From NCBI GenBank assembly GCA_964408455.1, contig CAYOZN010000023.1, forward strand, positions 34,471 to 98,470: a stretch of 64,000 nucleotides of DNA, read 5' to 3'. Shown here piece by piece: positions 25,929-35,594 of this stretch. The DNA comes from CAYOZN01 sp964408455 (GTDB lineage: Bacteria; Planctomycetota; Phycisphaerae; UBA1845; UTPLA1). The notes beneath the pieces are model-generated. The model had not been told where the DNA came from and searched no databases. It worked only from the letters and a program-made list of their open reading frames with translations. The translations under genes were made by a program, and so were the position numbers. Numbering within the stretch: the stretch's first letter is position 1; the number at the start of each line of letters is the position of its first letter.

Positions 25929-27987
25929 CCAGCCACGCGATCACCGTCTCATGCCACTGCACGCTGTTCGCCGGCTTCAGCACCCAGTGGTTTTCGTCGG
26001 GGAAGTACAGGAACTTGCTGGGAATCCCGCGGCGCTGCAGCGCCGTGAATGTCGCCATGCCCTGCACGTCCACGACGCGATAGTCGCGGCCACCGTGGAT
26101 CACGAGCATCGGCGTCTTCCACTTGTTCACGTGATCGATGGGGTTGTGCTTCGTGTAGCCCTGCGGGTTTTCCCAGGGCGTGCCGCCGTGCTCCCACTCG
26201 GGAAACCACAACTCCTCGGTGTCGAAATAGGCCATGCGCTCGTCGAGATTGCCGTCGTGGTTCACCAGACAGCGGAAGCGATCGGGCCAGTTGCCGGCGA
26301 TCCAGTTGATCATGTAGCCGCCATAGGAGGCGCCCAGTGCCGCCACGCGGTCACCATCGAGCCAGCGGTACTTTTCCAGTGCCGCGGCGAGGCCCTTCTG
26401 GAGATCCTCCAATGGCTTGCCGCCCCAGTCGCCGCGGATCGAATCGCAGAAGGCCTGCCCATATCCGGTCGATCCGTGGAAGTCGATCATCACCACGGCA
26501 TAGCCCGCCCCTGCATAGGCCTGCGGATTCCAGCGATAGTGGAAGTGATTGCCGAAGGAGCCCTGCGGTCCGCCGTGGATGAGAAAGGCGATTGGGTATT
26601 TCTTTGCGGGATCGAAATCGACCGGGGCCACGACGTAGCCAAACACGGTCTCGTCGTTCCAACCAGGGAAGGAGAACTGCTCCGCCTCGCCCATTCGCGC
26701 GCCGGCGAGCTTCTGCGCGTTGATCCGCGTGACCTGTTTCACGTCGCTGCCATTGGCCGCGATGGTGTAGAGCTCGACCGGGCTCTTGAGATGATCCATG
26801 CCATATAGAATCCGCTCCCCTGCCGCTGCCACGTCGCCGACGTAGCCCTGCTCGACGAGCGTGCGCGGCTTGCCCGTGGCCACGTCGATCGCAAAGAGGG
26901 AACTCTGACCGCGATTGCCCGCCGTGGTGTAAAGAGTGCGACCATCGGGCGACCACACGAGATGTCCGGCGGAATAGTCCCAATCGCGGGTAAGCACGCG
27001 ATCTTCGCTGTCGAGGTTTTCGCGGATGACGATGTCGTATTTGTCGGATTCGTAGCCCGGTCGCGTGTGCCGAAGGTAGGCGAGGCGACCGTCGGGGGCG
27101 AAAACCGGGCGGGTATCGGCGGCCTTGTTCGAAGCCGTCAGGTTTCGCGGTGGGGCGCTTGCGCCAATTTCGACGTGAAACAAATCGGTGTTGGTGGACC
27201 AGGCCTCATCACGGCCGGCATTCCGCGCGGTGAACACAATACCCCTGCCATCGGGCGTGAAGGAAAATTCCTCCGAGCCGCCAAAGGGCCTGGTCGGGCT
27301 GTCCGCTTCGATCGGGAGATTGAGCATGACGTCGATGGGCGGTGCCTCTGCACCGGCAGCCAGTTCGCGGACGAAGATGTGCGAGCGGCGACCATCCTTC
27401 CACGTGTCCCAGTGGCGGAAGAAGAGACGATCATAGAGCTGGCCGGTTGTCTTCTGCTCCGCTTTCTCATCCAGCCGCTTTTTGGTTTCGTCCGGCGAGG
27501 CGGCGGGAAATACGTCCATGGTATAGGCGATGGACTTGCCATCCGGCGAGAGCTTCAGGTTTCCGACATCGAGCGGTTCTCGTGTGATCTGCCGCGCCTC
27601 ACCGCCGGTGAGCGGAAGCTGCCAGACCTGCATCGAGCCCGAGCGCGTCGAAAGGAAGTAAATGGACTGGCCATCCGGCGCCCAGCGCGGCTCCAGGTCG
27701 GCATCGGGGCTGGTGGTCAATCGACGAAGGTTGGCGCCATCGATATCGGCCATCCACAGATCGGTGCGGCCTCGATTGGCTTCGCGGTCGGTCTCTCGGA
27801 CCACGAAGGCGACGCGATGCGCATCCGGCGAGACCTGCGGATCGCCGATACGATCCATGTCCAGCATGTGCTGCACGTTGAACGGCTGCGATCGGGTCGC
27901 CTGGGCGTGGAGCGCTGTTTCGTTCCACGTAATCGACATCGCGAACGTGGCGAAGCTGAGCAGAACAGTTAACCGGCTGCGGTTCAT
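25909..27987 (-). CDS. secreted S9-family serine peptidase (acylaminoacyl/dipeptidyl peptidase type)
   Basis: 692 residues from ATG 27987, which has AGGAGCC upstream; the frame upstream to 28164 is not likely coding. The signal peptide is LTVLLSFATFAMSITWNETALHAQA. Residues about 45-400 form a WD40-like beta-propeller with repeated DPQVSPDAHRVAFV, PRWAPDGQSIYFLS and KLSPDGKSIAYT blades. The C-terminal alpha/beta hydrolase carries the triad Ser554 in GASYGGY, Asp635 in HGGRDYRV and His667 in DENHW. It should cleave short peptides in the periplasm. Ends by overlapping the zincin gene. Confidence 0.93.
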   Translation of the reverse strand: MNRSRLTVLLSFATFAMSITWNETALHAQATRSQPFNVQHMLDMDRIGDPQVSPDAHRVAFVVRETDREANRGRTDLWMADIDGANLRRLTTSPDADLEPRWAPDGQSIYFLSTRSGSMQVWQLPLTGGEARQITREPLDVGNLKLSPDGKSIAYTMDVFPAASPDETKKRLDEKAEQKTTGQLYDRLFFRHWDTWKDGRRSHIFVRELAAGAEAPPIDVMLNLPIEADSPTRPFGGSEEFSFTPDGRGIVFTARNAGRDEAWSTNTDLFHVEIGASAPPRNLTASNKAADTRPVFAPDGRLAYLRHTRPGYESDKYDIVIRENLDSEDRVLTRDWDYSAGHLVWSPDGRTLYTTAGNRGQSSLFAIDVATGKPRTLVEQGYVGDVAAAGERILYGMDHLKSPVELYTIAANGSDVKQVTRINAQKLAGARMGEAEQFSFPGWNDETVFGYVVAPVDFDPAKKYPIAFLIHGGPQGSFGNHFHYRWNPQAYAGAGYAVVMIDFHGSTGYGQAFCDSIRGDWGGKPLEDLQKGLAAALEKYRWLDGDRVAALGASYGGYMINWIAGNWPDRFRCLVNHDGNLDERMAYFDTEELWFPEWEHGGTPWENPQGYTKHNPIDHVNKWKTPMLVIHGGRDYRVVDVQGMATFTALQRRGIPSKFLYFPDENHWVLKPANSVQWHETVIAWLDEWTKK

Positions 27988-28284
27988 ATGAGAGGCTCCT
28001 GTCGGCTTACAGCGCCCGCCCATCAGTCTGGGGGGACACAGGCAGTTTGAATAGAAATCCCCCGTGTGGCAGGGTGCGCAGTCGATTCTAACGAAGCCGG
28101 CAATTTGGACCAACGTGTCGAGTTTAGCGGGTCTGGCACCGGCGTGCACTCGATCGGCAGCCACGGCTCCGCTGCCGGTGTGTTGAAAGCGGTGTCACGG
28201 CGTTGTGGCGAGTTGCGACTGCATCTAGATTAGCATCCGGGATATCACTGGCGCGGCCAGAAATCAGCAAAGGCGAGGAGTCGA

Positions 28285-29301
28285 TTGCGCGAGTTTCGCA
28301 GGGCCTTTTCCGGTGCGGCAACAGCGACGGCATACCGGCTGGGGCCGATGCTGCCCGGGTTTGCCATTGGGGCGCTCGAACGCACCACGTCGGCGCTGGG
28401 GCCCTGGATGCCGGGCCTCGGCAGCCTGGTTCGATCCAATTTGCGCGCGGCCGGGCTGTACGACCGCCGGGCGCTCCATGCGTATTTCCGCAATTCGGCA
28501 CGACATCTGGCGAACGGCGCGAGGCTTTTTCATGCGCGGACGCCGGAAGCGCTGATCGCCCGCCTGGCGCAACGTGAAGTGCGGGTCGACGACTCCGTGG
28601 ACATCGTCCGGCAGGAATCGAGCCGTGGCGGCGTGCTGCTGGCCCCGGCCCACAGCTGCAATTTTCTGGTGTCGCTGGCGCGATTGCGGCGCGACATTCC
28701 GCTCAGCATTTTTCTGCGATGGTCGTCCAGCGCCAGGCGCCTGGAGATGAAGCGGCGATGGTGTCGCGCTGCCGGCATCGACATCATCATGGAACCATCC
28801 AATGCGGCCGATCCGACGGCGCGGGCCGCGGTCGTCGTGGATGCGCTTCGCGAGGGGAAAACCGTGGCGATCACGCCGGATATTGCCCAGAAGTCGACCG
28901 AGGGCACGCCGGTTGACTGGCTCGGCCGGCGCGCGTACCTGCCGACCGGCCCGGCATCGCTGGCCATGCTGGCGGAGGCGCCGATGGTGCCGCTGTTCTC
29001 AACCTTTGCGGGCGACGTGCAGACGCTCTACTTTGAGGAGCCGATCCGCATCGCCATGCTGCCGCGATCGGCGGGAGGAAGACCGGAGGCGGTGCGGCGC
29101 GCCATGCAGACGTGGTGCGACGGTTTTGAGCGATACCTGCGAGCAGCGCCTGAAGCGTGGTTTCTCTGGGCCGACAGCCGCTGGACCCGCGTTTTGCGCG
29201 GCGATCCAAAATACGGCGGGCCGTCGCGCGGCGACGCCGACTCCATGTCGAACAGGACCGGCAGCACCAACGCAACGGGCAAGGAAGGTGGAGCGCATTG
29301 A
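28285..29301 (+). CDS. LpxL/HtrB-like acyltransferase, atypical active site
   Basis: 338 residues from TTG 28285 with GAGGAG in front. The overall pattern is that of lauroyl/myristoyl acyltransferases acting on lipid A: LLAPAHSCNFLVSL, then VAITPDIAQKSTEGTPVDWL and LPTGPASLAMLAEAPMVPLF. The usual HxxNWE box reads HSCNFL here, with His123 kept but the acidic residue five places on replaced by Leu128. It could be a diverged enzyme or an inactive homologue. Its stop overlaps the next gene (TTGA), so the two are translationally coupled. Confidence 0.75.
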   Translation: MREFRRAFSGAATATAYRLGPMLPGFAIGALERTTSALGPWMPGLGSLVRSNLRAAGLYDRRALHAYFRNSARHLANGARLFHARTPEALIARLAQREVRVDDSVDIVRQESSRGGVLLAPAHSCNFLVSLARLRRDIPLSIFLRWSSSARRLEMKRRWCRAAGIDIIMEPSNAADPTARAAVVVDALREGKTVAITPDIAQKSTEGTPVDWLGRRAYLPTGPASLAMLAEAPMVPLFSTFAGDVQTLYFEEPIRIAMLPRSAGGRPEAVRRAMQTWCDGFERYLRAAPEAWFLWADSRWTRVLRGDPKYGGPSRGDADSMSNRTGSTNATGKEGGAH

Positions 29302-30089
29302 CGGCTTTGGGGCTGCTCCTGTGCGTGCCTGTCATCATGTGGCTGGTGCAGAGCGCGCTGCTTCGCTGCGCCGGATTGCCTCTTCGCTGGACGATCGACG
29401 CCGGGGATGCGCCGCGGTTTGTGCGCACCGGTGGGCGAATCGCGACACAGACATGCCTGGTTGCCCTGATCCTGTGCTATCCGTTGTGTGTCGGAGAATT
29501 GCCCTGGCCGTACTATTCGCACCTGTTTCCGTGGACGGCGTCGGCCCGGTCGGGAGCGCACGGCGCGGCGGCGGCGTCGCTGTGCCTGTCGGTGCTTTAT
29601 CTCGCGTGGATTCTGGCGGGCAGCGTCGAAGTGCGCGTGCATCAGTCGCGACGGCGCTGGCAGCGGCGGCTCCTGCTGCTGGTGCCGACGGCCTGTTTCG
29701 GCGCGATGGTCGAAGAAATGCTGTTTCGCGGCGTATTGATGGCGGATCTACTGCGAACCGAGTTGAGCGGAAGCGCGGCGGTCCTGATCACGGCGATTGT
29801 CTTCGCGATTGCCCATTATGTTCGCAGCGTGAAGCGCAAGTGGACCTTGTTCGGGCACATCGCCCTGGGAATCGTGCTCTCCATCGCTTTCCTGCGGACG
29901 GGAAACCTGTGGCTGCCCGCGGGCCTGCACGCCGGCGGCATTCTATTGATCATGGGGATGCGACCGTTCATACGCTATCGCGGGCCGACCTGGCTGACCG
30001 GGGCGAGTATTTATCCCTTCGCGGGGGCTGCGGGGATTGCAGGATTGGGCACGCTGACGGCGTACGTGTGGCACTACCATGGATCATGA
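29298..30089 (+). CDS. CPBP family intramembrane protease (CAAX-like)
   Basis: 263 residues from TTG 29298, overlapping the acyltransferase stop. About eight membrane segments. The protease core motif EEMLFR (Glu139, Glu140, Arg144) is followed by FAIAHYVRSVK and the later LWLPAGLHAGGILL, matching the E-E-x-x-x-R / H / H-x-x-x-N-like pattern of the ABI/CPBP family. It sits in the inner membrane, with an unknown target. Together with the preceding acyltransferase it may belong to an envelope-modification operon. It overlaps the next gene by 11 bases. Confidence 0.85.
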   Translation: MTALGLLLCVPVIMWLVQSALLRCAGLPLRWTIDAGDAPRFVRTGGRIATQTCLVALILCYPLCVGELPWPYYSHLFPWTASARSGAHGAAAASLCLSVLYLAWILAGSVEVRVHQSRRRWQRRLLLLVPTACFGAMVEEMLFRGVLMADLLRTELSGSAAVLITAIVFAIAHYVRSVKRKWTLFGHIALGIVLSIAFLRTGNLWLPAGLHAGGILLIMGMRPFIRYRGPTWLTGASIYPFAGAAGIAGLGTLTAYVWHYHGS

Positions 30090-30540
30090 TTCCCGTGACA
30101 GAACTGGTGGCGCGTCGGATACGGCGCAGGAGCACGGCGCAGGGAGGCGTATCGCCGCGCGGCTGCCGGACCGGGATTTTGCCGGGGCGTTCACCGCGTT
30201 CCTTCAGCGAGAAGGTTTAGACAGCGCCGGTTTGTTTGCCCCCAAGGATGACGACGAGCTGGATTCGCGCCTGAGCAGGGGCGAGTTTGACGTCGTCGTG
30301 TTTCCCGATGGCGATACGCTGGCCGAGATGATTCTGTCCGGCGATGCCCGGCTGTCCGAATGGGACCGACAACGCGTAGCTATTCGGTTCGCATCCGGCG
30401 AGGATCGGGCCTTTGTGGACCGGGTGTTCTCCATCCACTCGCGCCGAGCAGCTGCGGCCAACCGCAGGCGAACGGTGGCATGCCTGGTGCTGAGCGTGGT
30501 GGCGCTGGCATCACTGGCCGTGCTGCTGTTTTTGAGATGA
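30079..30540 (+). CDS. tail-anchored small protein, function unknown
   Basis: 153 residues. The soluble part (residues 25-120) contains LFAPKDDDELDSRLSRGEFD and VVVFPDGDTLAEMI, reminiscent of the first half of a resolvase-like fold, but without the catalytic Ser set in context. A single C-terminal membrane helix (TVACLVLSVVALASLAVLLF) follows a run of Arg/Ala, so the protein is likely tail-anchored facing the cytosol. Overlaps the CPBP gene by 11 bases, which makes it the third gene of a coupled trio. Confidence 0.65.
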   Translation: MDHDSRDRTGGASDTAQEHGAGRRIAARLPDRDFAGAFTAFLQREGLDSAGLFAPKDDDELDSRLSRGEFDVVVFPDGDTLAEMILSGDARLSEWDRQRVAIRFASGEDRAFVDRVFSIHSRRAAAANRRRTVACLVLSVVALASLAVLLFLR

Positions 30541-30922
30541 GTTACTGCCCGCCGCCGCCCAATCACGACGCCCGATCTCGCCAGCCGTGGTGTAAAACAG
30601 TTTATTACAAGGGTTTGCGTGACTCTGGCCATGCAAAATCCTTGAATGGCAGCCACGGGACGGGTACAGTAGATGTGCGGTGGGATTGCCCGAGTCGATC
30701 GATCGTCGCCAGGAATCGTGGGCGTTTTGGGGAAGAATCCGGCGTGGGGATGGAAGTGCGCCATTTCTTCTTGATCGAGCCGGGTGAACAACTGTGATGA
30801 GTTCGGCATTCGTCGCTGGTAGCGGCGGGGCCTTATAGCGTCGTCGTAAAGCCCGGTGCGGGCCGGCCAGCGTGTGTGCAGGCCGATCGTGTCTGAAACT
30901 CTCTCCGCGTGCGGGAGCCTCC
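30541..30922. other. intergenic region
   Basis: 382 bases before the Cys-rich secreted protein gene. Only short frames with poor codon character. No hairpin, tRNA or repeat recognised. The promoter of the next gene should lie here; GGGAGCC (30910-30916) is its likely ribosome-binding site. Confidence 0.5.
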
Positions 30923-33718
30923 ATGAGTGAGCGTACTCGTTGGCCGACTGGCTACAGAGCGATCGTTTGGAGCCTCGCCGCGATCGCCATTCTGATTGGT
31001 GCGCCGGCACGCGCGCAATGGGTTGAATCCGGCGATGCGGGCGATTTTCCGACCGCGGCCGGTTACCAGAACACGGTCGGCAGCGGCCCCCTTTCAACCA
31101 TAAGCGGCACGACCAATACCGGCAGCAATGACCGGACCGACGCCTACTGCATAGTCGTCAGCAACGCGGCGACGTTTCACGCCACGACGAACTTCGCGGA
31201 CAATCCGAACGCCTCGGCGACGTGGGACACGCGACTATTTCTTTTTCAGCCCGATGGCACGTTCGTGCTTGCCAACGACGACACGCCGAGTTCGGCGACG
31301 CTTCAGTCGTTTATCAGCGATCCGGCGACGTTCCCGAACACGCCCGATGGCGGCACCTTCGATAGTCCGGCCAGCCTGGTGAGCGGCCAGTCGTATATCC
31401 TGGTCATCACCGGCTTTTCAAACACGCCTGAGGATGTGACGGGGGACGATCTGGCCCGCATTACATCGGGCAACGGCTGGAAGCGGCTCTACGGGCTGAA
31501 TCCCCTTTCTGATGGCACCTTCCATCATTGGCTCAACGGCTCGACAACCAGCGGCAGCTACACCATCGCCCTGGTCGGCGCTGAATTCTGCGTGGATGAG
31601 ACGCTGGGCGCATGCTGCCGTAATGATGGCACCTGCGACGATGGCCTCGATGAGACCGACTGTACCTCGACCGGCGGTGCTTTTCACGGCGCGGGCTCGA
31701 CGTGCGCCGGCTCGAGTTGTGCCGGGGCCTGCTGCCACGCCGATGGTGGCTGCACGCTGGAAGACAGTGCAGATGTCTGTGCCGCCGCCGGCGGCGTTTT
31801 TCAGGGGATCAACACCAACTGCACCACGGCGGCCTGCCCGCAGCCGAACGATCTGTGTGCCGATGCCACGGTGCTTCAGATCGGCGTGCCATTCGTCGGC
31901 GTCAACATCGGCGCGACGGACGATGACACGCCCGACTGCACCGTGGTCTCGCCCAACCAGGGCATGTGGTATAGCGTCATCGGAACGGGCGGCACGTTGA
32001 CGGCGACGACCTGCATGCCGGCAAGCGATTTTGATACGGTCATGCAGGTCTGGTGCAGTTGCGGCCTGGTGGATTGCGTGGGCGGCAACGACGATGCATC
32101 CGGGGCCCTTGATGCGGCGTGCGAACTGACCGCGGCGCCGGGCTTCAATCGCCTTTCGCGTTTTTCGTGGTGCTCACAGGCGGACCAGGCGTATTTCATT
32201 CATGTCGGCGGGTTCAATGGGGCCCTGCCGATGGGCACCTTCGAGTTGATCGTGACCGACGATGGCGTGCCGTGCGGCGAACCGGCGTTCTGCTCGCCGC
32301 CGACGGGCGCGTGCTGCACCGAGTTCGGATGTTCCGACGGGCAGACCGAAGCCGACTGCCTTGCAAACGGTGGAGCCTACGCGGGCGATGAAATTATCTG
32401 CGCGACCGAGCCCTGTCCTGCGCCGCCTCCCAACGATGAATGCGCCGATGCCATCATCATCACCGGCAACGGCCCGACCGGCGTCAACACCTGTCTCGGG
32501 ACTTTGTCGCCCGAGAACGGCCTGGTTTGCCAGCCCAATGCCACCAATGACGTCTGGTGGATTTACGAGGCCCCCTGCTTTGGCACGCTGACGATTGATG
32601 CAAGCGGAAGCCTGTTCGGCCCGGCGGGTGATACCGTGCTGGCGGTTTACGATCTGTGCGGCGGTACCGAGCTGGTTTGCGACGACAATGGCGGCGAGGG
32701 CAATCACGCCATGCTGTCGCTGCCGGTCGCGCAGGAACAGCAGATCGTCATTCGAGTGGCCGGCGCCGCCGAAGGTGAGTGCGGCGACGTGTCGCTGAGT
32801 TTTGATTGCGCGCCGCTGTGCACCACGTGCCCGGGCGACATGACCGGCGATCTCGTGCGCCGCGGGGACGACATTCAGCAGTTCGCCGGCTGCTTCCTTC
32901 AGTACTACGGGGTGGCGCCCGGCGCCGAGTGTGTTTGTGCAGACGCGGACGGCAACGGGTCCATCGGCGATTCGGATATCAGCGTGGCCGTGGATTTCCT
33001 GGTCCACGGTCCCTTTCAGTGCGATCCCGGCCGCTGCTGCTATTCCGAGGAAGGGCAGGCGCTCTGCACCATCAATGCCGACTCGGAATGTGCCGCACTC
33101 GGCGGCTACTGGATGCCCAACATCGCCGAGTGCGATAGCGATCCTTGCCCGATCGGCCGGTGCTGCTCTGCCGACGGCCTCATCTGTGCAAACCTCTCAC
33201 ACGTCGAGTGCGATCTGCTCGGCGAGACCTGGACGGCCGGCCTCTCGTGCCTCGAGAATCCTTGTGAAGTCCCGCCGCCCAATGACCAGTGCGGAAGCAT
33301 GCTGGAGGCCGTCGAAGGGGCACATCCTTTCGATCTGACCAACGCCACCAGCATCGGTCCCGCCGAGCCGGCGTGCGAGTTTCAATCCGGCGGAATCAAC
33401 ATCGAGCAGGATACGTGGTTTGTCTATACGGCGACCTGCACCGGCATCCTCTTCGTGGATACCTGCGGCAGCGAACAGGATGACACGCGGATCGCGGTTT
33501 ATGCGGGCAGCGACTGCAACAATCTCGGCGAGCCGCTCGAATGCAACGACGATCACGGCGAAGCGACCGAGGGTGACACGGGGCTGGTCTGCCCCGGCAC
33601 CAAGGAGGCTTCGCTGTCGATTCCCACGACGGCGGGCAACGAATACATCATCCGCGTCGGTTCGCCGGATGGCAGCCAGGGCGGCGATGACGTGCTGAAT
33701 ATCCATTGCGAACCATAG
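30923..33718 (+). CDS. large secreted modular Cys-rich protein with dockerin-like segment
   Basis: 931 residues. The start is ATG 30923, with a signal peptide ending GAPARAQ. After an N-terminal beta domain (about 30-225), five copies of a six-cysteine module of about 40 residues begin at 229, 268, 462, 703 and 745, each opening GACC or GRCC. At least three larger beta domains start with P-N-D-x-C (PNDLCADA, PPNDECADA, PPNDQCGS) and resemble PPC-type folds. About 650-695 holds two calcium-loop-like segments, the second reading DADGNGSIGDSDIS, as in dockerins. Probably an extracellular binding or matrix protein; the ligand is unknown. The same modules occur in the protein at 55.3-57.2 kb. Confidence 0.85.
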   Translation: MSERTRWPTGYRAIVWSLAAIAILIGAPARAQWVESGDAGDFPTAAGYQNTVGSGPLSTISGTTNTGSNDRTDAYCIVVSNAATFHATTNFADNPNASATWDTRLFLFQPDGTFVLANDDTPSSATLQSFISDPATFPNTPDGGTFDSPASLVSGQSYILVITGFSNTPEDVTGDDLARITSGNGWKRLYGLNPLSDGTFHHWLNGSTTSGSYTIALVGAEFCVDETLGACCRNDGTCDDGLDETDCTSTGGAFHGAGSTCAGSSCAGACCHADGGCTLEDSADVCAAAGGVFQGINTNCTTAACPQPNDLCADATVLQIGVPFVGVNIGATDDDTPDCTVVSPNQGMWYSVIGTGGTLTATTCMPASDFDTVMQVWCSCGLVDCVGGNDDASGALDAACELTAAPGFNRLSRFSWCSQADQAYFIHVGGFNGALPMGTFELIVTDDGVPCGEPAFCSPPTGACCTEFGCSDGQTEADCLANGGAYAGDEIICATEPCPAPPPNDECADAIIITGNGPTGVNTCLGTLSPENGLVCQPNATNDVWWIYEAPCFGTLTIDASGSLFGPAGDTVLAVYDLCGGTELVCDDNGGEGNHAMLSLPVAQEQQIVIRVAGAAEGECGDVSLSFDCAPLCTTCPGDMTGDLVRRGDDIQQFAGCFLQYYGVAPGAECVCADADGNGSIGDSDISVAVDFLVHGPFQCDPGRCCYSEEGQALCTINADSECAALGGYWMPNIAECDSDPCPIGRCCSADGLICANLSHVECDLLGETWTAGLSCLENPCEVPPPNDQCGSMLEAVEGAHPFDLTNATSIGPAEPACEFQSGGINIEQDTWFVYTATCTGILFVDTCGSEQDDTRIAVYAGSDCNNLGEPLECNDDHGEATEGDTGLVCPGTKEASLSIPTTAGNEYIIRVGSPDGSQGGDDVLNIHCEP

Positions 33719-33966
33719 GCTGCAACAGCCCCCGGACGGCAAATTCCCGCGGATCGGGGCGGCCTGCGGCGAATCGTTGCGGCCGTTCCCATTTGGCTCC
33801 CTTTGCCTTAAGATGAACATTCGTTTCGGGGCATTTCATGCGCCTCCCGAACCGCCTGGAAGTCTGCCCGAAGCGGCGACCAGACCGGAGGCGTTCGCTG
33901 GCCCCGATACCTCTTCGACCAAAGCGTCCTCGCCGGCGCGGGTTAAGCACGAAAGGACCTGTTGTT

Positions 33967-34830
33967 ATGCATTCCCATCGTTTGACTTACGTTGCCGCAC
34001 TGGGCCTGACGTTCACATGGTTTGCCGGGGCAGGTTGCGAATCGACGCGCCGGACGTCGTCAAACCCGTCCAAGCCATCTGTGCAGGCTTCCAACACGCC
34101 CGTGAGCGCCTCGACCGCGGGCGAATCAAAGCCGGCGACGAGTACCACCGACCGGAAGACTTCCGCGACAGAACCCGGAACCGCCCGGAATGTGGCGGCC
34201 GCGCCCGTTCCTGCGCAGGGCCAGGACATGGGCGTGAGTCCGGCAAGCTGGTCGTCGAGCATGTCCGGCGCCGAGCCGGCCTCGATGGACGAAGCAAATC
34301 TGGTTAAGCAGGTGGTCAAGCCGGCGCCGCCGATGGCCGGTCCTGGCGAGGTCGTGACGGCCGACGGCGAAGTGCTCTTCGTTCGTCAGAAGATGCGGGA
34401 GGGCGCGGCCGGCGGCATTTCCGAGCAGTACTGTGAAAAGCAGAACGCCGATGGCAGTTTTGTCAAACATGGTCCCTGGGCCAGGTGGTTTGAGAATGGC
34501 GATCCGTACCTGGCCGGCGAGTTTCTGGACGGTCGCGAGCACGGCATGCTCTTCTCATGGCACCCAAATGGCCAGTTGCGCGGCGTCGGCCAGTTCGTCT
34601 TCGGCGACAAGGTGGGCAAGTGGATCAAGTGGGATGATACCGGCCGCAAGCGCAACGAGTGGCACTACGAAAACAATTTGAGAAACGGCCCCTTCACCGA
34701 ATGGGATGAAAACGGCGATATCGTCAAGAATGGCGAGTACGTCGATGATCGGCAGAACGGCCCGTGGGTGGAAGTCGTCAACGGCGTGCGGACCGAGCGG
34801 ACGTGGAAGTATGGCGTGCCGCAGGACTGA
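33967..34830 (+). CDS. lipoprotein with MORN-type (YwqK-like) repeats
   Basis: 287 residues from ATG 33967, with AAAGGA before it; the frame upstream is basic and probably untranslated. Signal peptide with a lipobox-like end and Cys24 (FAGAGC). Residues about 25-120 are a Ser/Thr/Pro/Ala-rich linker. Residues 150-285 hold about five MORN_2-type repeats (KHGPWARWFENGDPYLAGEF, GREHGMLFSWHPNGQLRG, GKWIKWDDTGRKRNEWHYE, NGPFTEWDENGDIVKNGEY). YwqK-type repeat proteins are often annotated as antitoxins, but no toxin gene lies here and an envelope role is more likely. Confidence 0.82.
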   Translation: MHSHRLTYVAALGLTFTWFAGAGCESTRRTSSNPSKPSVQASNTPVSASTAGESKPATSTTDRKTSATEPGTARNVAAAPVPAQGQDMGVSPASWSSSMSGAEPASMDEANLVKQVVKPAPPMAGPGEVVTADGEVLFVRQKMREGAAGGISEQYCEKQNADGSFVKHGPWARWFENGDPYLAGEFLDGREHGMLFSWHPNGQLRGVGQFVFGDKVGKWIKWDDTGRKRNEWHYENNLRNGPFTEWDENGDIVKNGEYVDDRQNGPWVEVVNGVRTERTWKYGVPQD

Positions 34831-34858
34831 CACCTGGCCAGGCCCGAATCAGAATATT

Positions 34859-34940
<82 letters not shown>

Positions 34941-35594
34941 GTGCCTCACGTGCGACAAAAACATGATCGGCGTTTCCCGGGCCTCCGTCAACGTGTGTGC
35001 GCCTTCGCGGCCGCTGCGTACGTGATTGCGCGGGCCCGCTCGTTTCATGCGTGTGTGCATGTTGCAGGATCACCGCCCCCGCGTTCCGAACGTGCTGTAA
35101 GATGCCGCCGCCGGTACGCAACGGTCGCGGCAGCATCTGGTCATCCATGCAAGCCCGCGATGGGGCCCCGATCCGACTCACCCCTCCGCCAGCCGCGCGC
35201 GTCCAGCGCCGGGAAGTTTGCCTCAGCTTCTTCCAGGCAACCTATTGAACAGTTCGGTTGGGCCTGCGGGGCCTCGAATGCATCACCTGACCGGTCCTGT
35301 CGGTGCCGGGCGGGCCTGCATGCGAGATTTATCCGCAATTCGCGTGAAGCGGCGAAATGCATGTCGCATTAGACCCCGTGAGATTAGAATCGCCCCACCG
35401 TGTTCGTGGCCGCAAGTGGCCGTGCCGCCCCAACGCCGGCAGGAGAGATACCGGTCTCGCCCGCGGCTGGTGCGTGGCACATGGGTCGGCATCCATCGGC
35501 AGTGTCAGAAACGACGCGAGAGTGGTTTGCGCCGTCTCACATCGTTCAGGTGATTTGATATGAGCAAGGTTCCCAGATTTCCGGAGGTATCACG
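34941..35594. other. long intergenic region
   Basis: About 650 bases between tRNA-Leu (minus) and the TPR lipoprotein (plus). No frame with convincing coding character and no repeat recognised. GGAGG at 35583-35587 is the ribosome-binding site of the following gene. Confidence 0.5.

Noticed and set aside
30204..31097. 297-codon minus-strand frame
   Set aside because: Antisense to the tail-anchored protein gene and the start of the Cys-rich gene; rich in Arg/Ser/His with no start signal.
33967..34830. Toxin-antitoxin system based on YwqK-like repeats
   Set aside because: The protein has a lipobox and no toxin gene is adjacent; the MORN repeat name alone does not support it.
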